Below are positions 15,804 through 23,496 of a DNA stretch of 28,859 bases, one piece after another. Position 1 is the stretch's first letter; every line of letters starts with the position of its first letter. A model generated the notes under the pieces. It searched no databases, was not told where the DNA came from, and saw nothing but the letters and a program-made list of their open reading frames with translations. The DNA lies in NCBI GenBank assembly GCA_964350605.1, contig CAYGKP010000006.1:1-28859 (forward strand). Reading direction: 5' to 3'. The translations under genes were made by a program, and so were the position numbers. This stretch comes from CAYGKP01 sp964350605 (GTDB lineage: Bacteria; Bacteroidota; Bacteroidia; Cytophagales; JAAEPT01).

Positions 15804-16658
15804 GTGAGCCCTGGCCCGCACCCCACGGTCGCCATTCAAGGCGGGCCCGCCTCGTTTCACGACATCGCGGCCCGGCAGTTGCTGGGCGAAGTGCAGATTG
15901 TGGACTGCGCCGAGTTTCGCCAAGTGTGCGAGAAAGTGGTCAATGGCCAGGTGGACTTGGGCCTGATGGCCATCGAAAACGCCATTGCGGGCTCGATCCT
16001 CAGCAACTACAAGTTGATGGATGAATACCCCTCGCTGCATGTGGTGGGCGAAATCAAGCTGCGCGTTCAACTGGATTTGATGGCCTTGCCGGGCCAGAAG
16101 ATCGAGGACATTGGCCGAGTGATGTCGCACTACATGGCCCTTCTGCAATGCGAGGAATTCCTGGGCCAGTACCCGGACATCGAGGTCGAGAAATACCACG
16201 ACACCGCCGACAGCGCCTTGTGGATTCAGGATCATCAGGAGCAGGGCGTTGCAGCGATTGCCAGCACCCGGGCGGCGGAACTCTATGGCATGGAAGTGCT
16301 CGCTTCCAGCATCGAGACCGAGAAGATGAACTACACGCGCTTCCTGCTTCTCTCTACAGACCGGGACCGCGTGAAGCGTTCGGATCGCAACAAGGCCATG
16401 CTCAGCTTCCAGACCAGCCACTCGATTGGCAGCCTAGCCAAAGCCCTCCAAGTGGTGGTGGATCACAAGCTGAACCTGACCAAAATTCAATCGGTGCCCG
16501 TCTTGGGCAAACCCGACGAGTACCGCTTCTATCTCGATTGCACCTGGGAGGAGTACGGCCAGTACGCCACCTGCCTGAACCGCTTGAAAGAACTGGTGGA
16601 TCGCCCGATCATCCTGGGCGAATTCACCCATAACGACCCCATTCATGATTGTGCCTAA
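15804..16658 (+). CDS. pheA: Prephenate dehydratase with ACT domain
   Basis: Converts prephenate to phenylpyruvate in phenylalanine synthesis. 284 aa, typical of the monofunctional enzyme. The catalytic domain has TVAIQGGPASFHDIAARQ, VDLGLMAIENAIAGSI and the TRF motif at 178-180 (NYTRFLLL). A C-terminal ACT domain (about 198-280: LSFQTSHSIGSLAKALQVV, LTKIQSVPVLGKPDEYRFYL) is the site of feedback control by phenylalanine. The start chosen is GTG 15804, immediately after the stop of the preceding gene and just before the first conserved strand; a longer frame from 15693 would lie inside that gene. It overlaps the aminotransferase by 14 bases, which fits the next step of the pathway. Confidence 0.94.
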   Translation: MSPGPHPTVAIQGGPASFHDIAARQLLGEVQIVDCAEFRQVCEKVVNGQVDLGLMAIENAIAGSILSNYKLMDEYPSLHVVGEIKLRVQLDLMALPGQKIEDIGRVMSHYMALLQCEEFLGQYPDIEVEKYHDTADSALWIQDHQEQGVAAIASTRAAELYGMEVLASSIETEKMNYTRFLLLSTDRDRVKRSDRNKAMLSFQTSHSIGSLAKALQVVVDHKLNLTKIQSVPVLGKPDEYRFYLDCTWEEYGQYATCLNRLKELVDRPIILGEFTHNDPIHDCA

Positions 16659-17817
16659 GGCCGAGCGGCTGGGCGAGGTTCGCCCGTACTATTTCGTCAA
16701 GAAGCTGGAGCAGATTGCGGCACTGCGTGCGGCAGGCCATCACGTGATTAGCTTCGGGGTGGGCAGCCCCGATTTGCCGCCCAGCGAGAACACGATCAAC
16801 GCGCTGATCGACACAGTCTCCGATGCCAGCAGCCACGGGTATCAACTGCACCGGGGGTTGCCCGAATTGCGTGCGGCCATTGCCAAGTGGTACGCCAATG
16901 TCTACGACGTGGCACTGGATCCCGAGAAAGAAGTCTTGCCGCTTCTCGGGTCCAAGGAAGGCATCCTGCACGTCACCTTGGCGTTCGCCAACCCCGGCGA
17001 CGAGGTGTTGGTGCCCAACCCGGGCTATCCGACCTACACCTCGCTGTCGAAGCTGTTGGGCGTGGTGCCACGGCCTTACTTGCTGGACGAGAAACACGGC
17101 TGGTACCCGGATTTTCATGCCCTGGCCGATCAGGACCTCTCGAAGGTGAAGATGATGTGGCTGAACTACCCTCACATGCCGACGGGGACGCCCGCGCAGG
17201 AGGGGCTGTTCGACAACTTCGTTCGCTTTGCGCAGGAGCACAAGATTTTGCTCTGCCACGACAATCCCTACAGCTTGGTGTTGCCGCGCAAGACCCCCAT
17301 CTCGATCCTGAGTGTCGAGGGGGCCAAGGAGGTGGCTGTGGAGGTCAACTCGTTCTCCAAGTCGCACAACCTGCCCGGCTGGCGGGTGGGCATGCTGCTG
17401 GGCGCGGAGGACTACCTGAGTGCCGCCTTGACTGTCAAGTCGAACATCGACTCGGGCATGTTCAAGGGCACCCAGAAGGCCGCCATCGCTGCCCTCGACA
17501 ATCCGATGGAATGGCACCAAGCGGTCAACGACATCTATGCCGAGCGCCGCGAGGGGATTCACGAAATTCTGGACCTGCTTGGTTTCGAATACAACGACGA
17601 CCAGGAAGGTATGTTCGTCTGGGCCAAACCCAAGAACCGCGAAGCCATTCCCGACATTGAAGCCCTGGTCGAAGAACTCCTGACCAAGCACCACCTCTTC
17701 TTTACCCCCGGCTTCATTTTCGGCAGCCAGGGCCACGGCTACCTGCGCGCCTCGCTCTGTGTACCCATTGATCAAATTCAAGTGGCCCTGGAACGGGTTC
17801 GGTCGGCGTACGCCTAG
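16645..17817 (+). CDS. Class I/II aminotransferase, probably aromatic
   Basis: A 390 aa PLP-dependent fold-type I aminotransferase. The PLP lysine is Lys239 in VNSFSKSHNLPGWRVG. Other family residues are NYPHMPTG (about 174-181), HDNPYS (Asp206), GYQLHRGLPELRAAI (about 65-79) and the Arg near the C-terminus (GYLRASLC). It resembles the LL-DAP/aspartate aminotransferase group. Overlap with pheA suggests it transaminates phenylpyruvate (and perhaps hydroxyphenylpyruvate) to finish Phe/Tyr synthesis; that substrate comes from context and is not visible in the sequence. No tyrA or DAHP synthase gene follows here. Confidence 0.9.
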   Translation: MIVPKAERLGEVRPYYFVKKLEQIAALRAAGHHVISFGVGSPDLPPSENTINALIDTVSDASSHGYQLHRGLPELRAAIAKWYANVYDVALDPEKEVLPLLGSKEGILHVTLAFANPGDEVLVPNPGYPTYTSLSKLLGVVPRPYLLDEKHGWYPDFHALADQDLSKVKMMWLNYPHMPTGTPAQEGLFDNFVRFAQEHKILLCHDNPYSLVLPRKTPISILSVEGAKEVAVEVNSFSKSHNLPGWRVGMLLGAEDYLSAALTVKSNIDSGMFKGTQKAAIAALDNPMEWHQAVNDIYAERREGIHEILDLLGFEYNDDQEGMFVWAKPKNREAIPDIEALVEELLTKHHLFFTPGFIFGSQGHGYLRASLCVPIDQIQVALERVRSAYA

Positions 17818-17849
17818 AGAAGGCAGCGCAGAGTCGTAGATTCGGACCA

Positions 17850-18689
17850 ATGGTCCAGCGCTTCTTTCGCTATTTCTGGATCGGCCTGGTGTCCTACGGC
17901 CGCTCGATTCGCTTTCTGTTCCTGCACCCGACGTTCTTCTATTTTTTCCTGTTTCCGGTGGTCCTGTTCGCGGGGCTCTATCTGGGGGGTGAGGAGTTGT
18001 TCGAGGAGATCAAGACCCTCAACCTGCGCCAGCAATTCGAGCACCTGAGTTACGACGAACTCGACGCCCGGACCGATGCCTTCCCGCTGCTGATTGTCGG
18101 CCTGAAGGCCATTCTGGTCTTTATCTCGCTGAAGTTGGGCAAGTACGTGGTCTTGCTCATCATGACGCCCATCCTGGCGTTCATCTCCCTGCGCGTCGAG
18201 CGGATCATTACCGGGAATACCTACGCCTTCTCGATGAAGCAGTTCCTCGCCGATATCGAACGAAACGTGCGCATCATCGGGCGCAATATGATCCGCCAGA
18301 TGCTGTTCCTGGCGGGCTGGTACCTATTGACCTTGGTCTATTCGCCCCTCGACCAGTTCACGCTCTATTTCACCTTGCTGGTCAGTAGCTACTACTATGG
18401 CTTCTCGCTGCTCGATTACACCAACGAGCGCCGCCGCCTGGGGGTCAGCGACAGCGTGAAGTTCGTGCGCCAGCACAGCGGCATGGCTTACGCGATTGGC
18501 GGGGTGTTCGCCGTCCTGTTCCTGGTCGACCTATCGGAGGTGATCTGGGTGAAATACGCCGCCTTGGTGGTGGGACCAATCGTCGGGGTCATCGCGGCGA
18601 CCATCGCGGTACACCGGGTGGTCGACCTGCGCAAAAACAAGTTCGCGAAGAAAGTGCCCGCCGCCCAGCGGCCTGACACGCAGTGGTAG
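17850..18689 (+). CDS. EI24/CysZ-like integral membrane protein
   Basis: A 279 aa polytopic membrane protein of the EI24 (CysZ-like) domain family. Hydrophobic helices lie around 25-47 (TFFYFFLFPVVLFAGLYLGG), 82-118 (a hairpin), 155-180 and 222-258, and the C-terminus is basic (DLRKNKFAKK). The motif SSYYYGFSLLDYTNERRRLG (about 178-197) is characteristic of the family. E. coli CysZ is a sulfate transporter; whether this homologue carries sulfate is not known. It starts 32 bases after the aminotransferase. TAGATTCG at 17837-17844 resembles a -7 box but lies too close to the ATG for an ordinary leader. Confidence 0.85.
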   Translation: MVQRFFRYFWIGLVSYGRSIRFLFLHPTFFYFFLFPVVLFAGLYLGGEELFEEIKTLNLRQQFEHLSYDELDARTDAFPLLIVGLKAILVFISLKLGKYVVLLIMTPILAFISLRVERIITGNTYAFSMKQFLADIERNVRIIGRNMIRQMLFLAGWYLLTLVYSPLDQFTLYFTLLVSSYYYGFSLLDYTNERRRLGVSDSVKFVRQHSGMAYAIGGVFAVLFLVDLSEVIWVKYAALVVGPIVGVIAATIAVHRVVDLRKNKFAKKVPAAQRPDTQW

Positions 18690-18696
18690 TCTGGTC

Positions 18697-18722
18697 AGTT
18701 GGCGAGTAGCCGACGGCCAACT
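18697..18722. terminator. Inverted repeat between convergent genes
   Basis: A 7-bp stem (AGTTGGC at 18697-18703, GCCAACT at 18716-18722) encloses a 12-base loop between the EI24 gene and thrC, and reaches the thrC stop (18721-18723). With no U-tract and a large loop it is only a candidate bidirectional terminator. Confidence 0.3.
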
Positions 18723-20022
18723 AACGGTTCAAGAGGAACGACTTCAGCGCGTCGAAGTCCGGGCCCATGCGATGCGACTTTTTCTCGCGGGCGATGATCT
18801 CAGCCAAGTGCGCGGGCATCTGTGGTTCCTGACCAATCAGGGGCGCGACCACCTCGGAGAACTTCGCCGGATGGGCCGTGCCGAGCACCACGCCATTCGC
18901 CTTCGAGCCCGTCTTCTTCAGGTAGGCCTGCATCCCCAAATAACCGACGGCAGTGTGCGGACACATTACGTAATCGTGCTGGGCATAGACCTCGTTTAGG
19001 CAAGCGGAAGTCTGCTCGTCGGTGAACCAAGTGCCCATGACCCGCTCCTTGATCTTGGCCTCGTCGTTGTCGTTCAGGGCCAACAGGCGGGGGAAGTTGC
19101 TGGGGTTGCCCACGTCCATCGCGTTGGAGATCGTAGCGACCGAGGGTTTGGCTTCGAACAGCCCGGTGTCCAGGTAGGTGGGGACGATGTGGTTTGCGTT
19201 CGTGGCCGCCACAAACTTTTCAACCGGGAGGCCCATGTTCGCCGCGATCAAGCCGCCGCAGAGGTTGCCGAAATTGCCGCTCGGCGTGCAGAACGCGACG
19301 GGCTTTTCCGTCTTCGCGAGCGCGGCCCAGGCCGAGAAGTAGTAGAGCGATTGAGGGATCAGTCGGGCGATGTTGATCGAGTTCGCCGAGCTGAGGGTCA
19401 TCTTTTTGCGCAAGTCCTCGTCCAGGAACGCTTGCTTGACCAGCCGCTGGCAATCGTCGAACACCCCGTCGATTTCCAGGGCGACGACATTCTGGCCCAG
19501 CGTGGTCAATTGCTTTTCCTGGCTCGGCGAGACTTTGCCCGACGGGTAAAGGATCACCACGTCGATGCCGTCAACACCCAAGAAGCCTTGCCCGACCGCG
19601 CTGCCCGTGTCGCCCGAAGTGGCCACCAGGATGGTGATTTTCTGTTTCTGCGTCTTGAGGAAATGGCCCATGAGGCGGCTCATGAACCGCGCGCCAAAGT
19701 CTTTGAAGGCCAGCGAAGGGCCGTGGAACAGCTCGAGTACGTGCAAGTTCTCCTCGACTTGAACGACGGGCACCGGGAAGTCAAACGCGTCTTCCACCAA
19801 ATCCCAGAGGGCATCGGCGGGCACCTCGTCGCCAATCAACGCATCGCAGACCCGAAACGCGATCTCGGAGAATTCCAGCTCGGGCAGTTGAGCGAAGAAC
19901 GACTCGGACAATTGGGGAATCGCCGTGGGCATGTAGAGCCCGTTGTCGGGCGGCAGGCCACGAAAGACCGCTTCGCGCAAGCCGACGTTCGGCGATTGAC
20001 CGTTGGTGCTGTACAGTTCCAT
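18721..20022 (-). CDS. thrC: Threonine synthase
   Basis: Converts O-phosphohomoserine to threonine and phosphate, the last step of the pathway. A 433 aa PLP enzyme with the usual start MELYSTNGQSPNVGLREAVF, DNGLYMPT, and the PLP lysine at Lys107 in GPSLAFKDFGARF. VATSGDTGSAVGQGF holds the PLP phosphate, and PSGNFGNLCGGLIAA is also typical. It is the third gene of thrABC, starting 7 bases after the thrB stop. Length and motifs fit the E. coli-type threonine synthase. Confidence 0.97.
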   Translation of the reverse strand: MELYSTNGQSPNVGLREAVFRGLPPDNGLYMPTAIPQLSESFFAQLPELEFSEIAFRVCDALIGDEVPADALWDLVEDAFDFPVPVVQVEENLHVLELFHGPSLAFKDFGARFMSRLMGHFLKTQKQKITILVATSGDTGSAVGQGFLGVDGIDVVILYPSGKVSPSQEKQLTTLGQNVVALEIDGVFDDCQRLVKQAFLDEDLRKKMTLSSANSINIARLIPQSLYYFSAWAALAKTEKPVAFCTPSGNFGNLCGGLIAANMGLPVEKFVAATNANHIVPTYLDTGLFEAKPSVATISNAMDVGNPSNFPRLLALNDNDEAKIKERVMGTWFTDEQTSACLNEVYAQHDYVMCPHTAVGYLGMQAYLKKTGSKANGVVLGTAHPAKFSEVVAPLIGQEPQMPAHLAEIIAREKKSHRMGPDFDALKSFLLNR

Positions 20023-20029
20023 CTATCAA

Positions 20030-20965
20030 TTAGGAAAGAATGCGCGGGCCTGTGGGGCTCACTTTCGAGACGTATTGGTCGGTGCCGATGCCCAGGTCGG
20101 TGAATGATTGGCGCATGGCGGTGCCAATGCGCTCTGCGTCGGCTTCGCTGGTTGAGAGGGCAAACAGCGAGGGGCCCGACCCCGAGATGCTGCAACCCAG
20201 AGCACCTGCATCCAGGGCAGCTTTCTTGGCCCGGTCGAAGCCGGGGATCAGCAGCGAACGCACGGGCTCGACAATTACATCCTGGAGCGAGCGGCCGATC
20301 AGTTCGTAATCCTCGCGGTAGAGCCCCGCGATTAGGCCGCCCAGGTTGCCCCATTGCTGCACGGCACTGTGCATGGGAATCTCTTTGCGAAGGATGCTGC
20401 GCGCATCTTTGGTCTTCACCTCGATGTGCGGGTGAATGAGCGTACAGTGAAGTTTCTCCGGGGTCGGCAACCGGACCACGTCGAGCGGGGCATAGCTGCG
20501 CACGAGGACGAAGCCACCCAGTAGGGCCGGGGCCACGTTGTCGGCATGGGCCGAGCCACAAGCCAGCTCTTCCCCCGCAATGGCGAAGCGTAAGAGAGCT
20601 TCATCGGGCAAGGGTTTTCCGAGCAGGTGGTTCACGGCGTAAACGCCGACGACGCTGCTGGCTGCGCTGGACCCCAGGCCGCTTTTCAGGGGCATCTGTT
20701 TGAACAGCTTGATGCGCACCCCGTCCTTGCGGCCGACGACTTTCATGTATTCGATGATCACCCGGCTGACGGTGTTCTGCATCGGGTCGAGGGGTAACTC
20801 GCCCTCGTCGCCGTCGATCAGTTCAATCTCGACGCCTTCCAGATTTTCGTCCAAAGTGATTTCCACCTCGTCGCCCGGGCGTTCGACCGCAAAGCCGAGC
20901 ACGTCGAACCCACAGGCCACATTGGCTACCGTGGCGGGAGCAAAGGCGCGGACAACCTGGGCCAT
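20030..20965 (-). CDS. thrB: Homoserine kinase (GHMP family)
   Basis: Phosphorylates homoserine to O-phosphohomoserine with ATP. A 311 aa GHMP kinase with the N-terminal substrate motif APATVANVACGFDVLGFAV, the ATP-binding loop PLKSGLGSSAASS (92-104) and a C-terminal GCSISGSGPSLFAL motif. The ATG overlaps the thrA stop by one base (TAATG at 20963-20967), indicating translational coupling. Typical length for the family. Confidence 0.97.
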   Translation of the reverse strand: MAQVVRAFAPATVANVACGFDVLGFAVERPGDEVEITLDENLEGVEIELIDGDEGELPLDPMQNTVSRVIIEYMKVVGRKDGVRIKLFKQMPLKSGLGSSAASSVVGVYAVNHLLGKPLPDEALLRFAIAGEELACGSAHADNVAPALLGGFVLVRSYAPLDVVRLPTPEKLHCTLIHPHIEVKTKDARSILRKEIPMHSAVQQWGNLGGLIAGLYREDYELIGRSLQDVIVEPVRSLLIPGFDRAKKAALDAGALGCSISGSGPSLFALSTSEADAERIGTAMRQSFTDLGIGTDQYVSKVSPTGPRILS

Positions 20966-23421
20966 TAGGCTTGGCTGATCGAGATGATGTCGGCGAACAC
21001 GCCGGCGGCGGTCACTTCCGCTCCTGCGCCAGGGCCCTTAATGACCAAGGGGTTGTGCAGGTACCGCTGGGTGGTGAATGAGATCATGTTGTCCGAACCC
21101 GAGAGGGCTTGGAAGGGATGATCCGGTCCGCATCCGCGCAGGCCGACGTTCAATTTTCCATTCTCCAAGGTGGCGACAAAGCAGAGTTTCTCGCCCTTTG
21201 CTTTCGCATCTGAAAGAAGCTTGGCAAAGAAATCTTCAGCTTTCTCCAACTCCTGGAAGAACGCATCGACACTTGGGGCCTTGGCACAGGCTTCGGGCAG
21301 TAGATCGGAAATCTCGACATCATCGAGCTCGACCGAGAGTCCCGCCTCACGAGCCAGGATCAGAATCTTGCGCGCAACATCTAGGCCGCTCAAATCGTCG
21401 CGCGGATCGGGCTCAGTAAAGCCTTGTTCCTTGGCTTGGCGCACGACTTCGTGGAACGGTGCCGAGCCGTCGTAGCTGTTGAAGATGTACGACAATGAAC
21501 CCGAGAGGACTCCTTCGATCTTCACGATCTCATCACCGCAATGCAATAGGTCTTGCAGTACCCGGATGACCGGTAGGCCTGCGCCGACGTTCGTCTCGTA
21601 GAGAAACTTGGTCCCCGTCTTGAGGGCCGTTTTCTTGAAAGCTGTGTATTCAACCAACGGCCCCGAGTTGGCGACCTTGTTGGGCGTCACGATGTTGATG
21701 CTCGCGCCCAAGAGGTCTTGGTACACCGAGGCAATCTGCTTGCTCGACGTGCAATCGACAAATACGCTGTTGGGCAGGTTGAGCGACTTGAGGCGTTCGA
21801 TGAACGTGCCAAGGTTGGATTCCTCGCCTGCGGCCAGGGCCTCACGCCACTTGCCCAGTCCCAAGCCCTCTTCGGCGAACACCATTTTGTCGGTATCGGC
21901 AATGGCGATCACGCGCACCGAGACGGCGCGGTGTTTTTTCAGCGATTCGGTTTGCTCGGCGATTTGCTTGAGCAAGGTCGAGCCGATCAGGCCAGGACCG
22001 ACCAGGAATAGGTTCAGCGTCCGCGACTCGGCCAGGAAGAAGGCATCGTGCAGCGTGCCCAATGCTTTCGAGAGGTCCGTGCGGCGGATGACCGTTGAGA
22101 TGTTCAACTCCGAAGAGCCTTGCGCGATGGCGACTACGTTGATGCCGTTGCGGCCAAAGGCACGGAATAGTTTGCCCGAGATGCCCGGGGTGTTTTGCAT
22201 GTTCTCGCCGATGATGGCCACGACTGAGACTTCCTCGTCGATGCGCACCGGGTCGATCTTGCCGAGTTCCAACTCGCGGTCGAACTCCGACTCAATGGCT
22301 TTCTTGGCGCGCTGGCTGTCCTCGGGGGCCACCGCAAAGGTGATCGAGTGTTCCGACGAGGCTTGGGTGATGAGTACGACGTTAACTTCCTTGAGGGCCA
22401 AGGCTGTGAAGAGGCGCGAGGCCACGCCTGTGACGCCGGCCATGCCGCCGCCCTGTACGCTGACTAGCGTGATGCGCTCGATCGAAGAGATGCCTTTGAC
22501 GCGGTAACGTGTCGCCGGGCCGCTCTCGCGGCTGATTAGGGTGCCTTCCACCTGGGGGCGGAACGTGTTTTTGATCCAGATGGGGATGCCTTTCTGTACC
22601 AGCGGCTGGACAGTCGGGGGGTAGATCACCTTCGCGCCGAAGTGTGAGAATTCCATCGCCTCCACATAAGAGATCGCAGGCAAACGAAATGCCTCTCGCA
22701 CCCGGCGGGGGTCGGCGGTCATCACGCCATCCACGTCGGTCCAGATTTCTAGTGCAGCGGCGTCCAGCGCAGCGGCCAGCAACGAAGCGGTGTAGTCCGA
22801 CCCGCCACGACCCAGCGTGGTGGTTTGCCCCAATTTGTTCGAGGCAATGAAGCCCGTGACGATGGGCACCTCTTTTCGGTCGGCCAGTTTTTTGGCGATC
22901 AGCTCGTTGGTGACCTCCAGGTTCACCCGGCCTTTGCCGAATTCGCTGCCCGTGCGGATCATCTCGCGCGCATCGGCGAACCGTGCGGGCAAGCCGCGTT
23001 CAGTGGCCGCAGCGGCGACCAGGTAGGCGCTCAGGCGTTCGCCGTGGCTGTAAATGAGGTCCAGGCTGCGCGGCGAGAGTTCGCGGAGCAGGAACACCCC
23101 ATGCAGGATGTCTTCCAGTTCGTTCAGTTCGCGGCGCAGGTGGGCCATGACCGAACTTTGGCCTTTGGCCGAGATCAGGCTGCGGACCGCTTCCAGGTGC
23201 GTATCCTCGAAACGCGCGAAGACCGATTTGTAGCCATCGTCGGCCTTAGCAGCCAGATCACTCATCTCGACCAGGGCATTGGTCATGCCGCCCATGGCCG
23301 AAACAACGACAACAAAGTCCTTGCCCGCCTTGCGGTAATCTTGAAGGATATCGAGGACTTGCTCGATGGCGGCGGCGGAGCCGACCGATGTGCCGCCGAA
23401 TTTGAGAACCAGTGGTGCCAT
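20965..23421 (-). CDS. thrA: Bifunctional aspartate kinase / homoserine dehydrogenase
   Basis: Catalyses the first and third steps from aspartate to threonine and methionine. 818 aa from the ATG at 23421, close to E. coli ThrA (820). The frame continues upstream to 23490, but the family start MAPLVLKFGGTSVGSA fixes 23421. The aspartokinase domain spans about 1-300 (KFGGTSVGS; GRGGSDYTASLLAAAL). Two ACT domains follow (about 315-460), the likely site of threonine inhibition. Then comes homoserine dehydrogenase, with NAD(P)-binding LFLVGPGLIGSTLLKQI and catalytic-region GVLSGSLSYIFN and GFTEPDPRDDLSGLDVARK. First gene of thrABC, apparently with its own promoter between it and ppk1. Confidence 0.97.
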   Translation of the reverse strand: MAPLVLKFGGTSVGSAAAIEQVLDILQDYRKAGKDFVVVVSAMGGMTNALVEMSDLAAKADDGYKSVFARFEDTHLEAVRSLISAKGQSSVMAHLRRELNELEDILHGVFLLRELSPRSLDLIYSHGERLSAYLVAAAATERGLPARFADAREMIRTGSEFGKGRVNLEVTNELIAKKLADRKEVPIVTGFIASNKLGQTTTLGRGGSDYTASLLAAALDAAALEIWTDVDGVMTADPRRVREAFRLPAISYVEAMEFSHFGAKVIYPPTVQPLVQKGIPIWIKNTFRPQVEGTLISRESGPATRYRVKGISSIERITLVSVQGGGMAGVTGVASRLFTALALKEVNVVLITQASSEHSITFAVAPEDSQRAKKAIESEFDRELELGKIDPVRIDEEVSVVAIIGENMQNTPGISGKLFRAFGRNGINVVAIAQGSSELNISTVIRRTDLSKALGTLHDAFFLAESRTLNLFLVGPGLIGSTLLKQIAEQTESLKKHRAVSVRVIAIADTDKMVFAEEGLGLGKWREALAAGEESNLGTFIERLKSLNLPNSVFVDCTSSKQIASVYQDLLGASINIVTPNKVANSGPLVEYTAFKKTALKTGTKFLYETNVGAGLPVIRVLQDLLHCGDEIVKIEGVLSGSLSYIFNSYDGSAPFHEVVRQAKEQGFTEPDPRDDLSGLDVARKILILAREAGLSVELDDVEISDLLPEACAKAPSVDAFFQELEKAEDFFAKLLSDAKAKGEKLCFVATLENGKLNVGLRGCGPDHPFQALSGSDNMISFTTQRYLHNPLVIKGPGAGAEVTAAGVFADIISISQA

Positions 23422-23435
23422 AAATGGGAAGGGTG

Positions 23436-23443
23436 CAAATATC
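23436..23443 (-). promoter_or_regulatory. Possible -7 box of the thr operon
   Basis: On the minus strand GATATTTG differs from the Bacteroidota -7 consensus TAnnTTTG at the first base only. It lies 14 bases before the thrA ATG and directly after the ppk1 terminator hairpin, which makes an independent thr transcript with a very short leader likely. No -33 TTG at ideal spacing is seen. Confidence 0.4.
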
Positions 23444-23444
23444 G

Positions 23445-23469
23445 AAAAACAGGCCGCAAAACCCGGCCT
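23445..23469 (-). terminator. Rho-independent terminator after ppk1
   Basis: On the minus strand a 6-bp G+C-rich stem (AGGCCG/CGGCCT) with a 7-base loop is followed at once by GTTTTT. It begins 27 bases after the ppk1 stop (23497-23499) and separates ppk1 from thrABC. It is the clearest intrinsic terminator in the window. Confidence 0.6.
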
Positions 23470-23496
23470 TGACCCAGAATCCCTGGCCACAGGGGC

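Noticed and set aside
16624..17850. A 408-codon minus-strand frame opposite the aminotransferase
   Set aside because: It mirrors a well-supported aminotransferase and has no family motif of its own.
23422..23496. A thrL-like attenuator leader upstream of thrA
   Set aside because: No short Thr/Ile-rich reading frame and no alternative hairpins; the single hairpin fits termination after ppk1.
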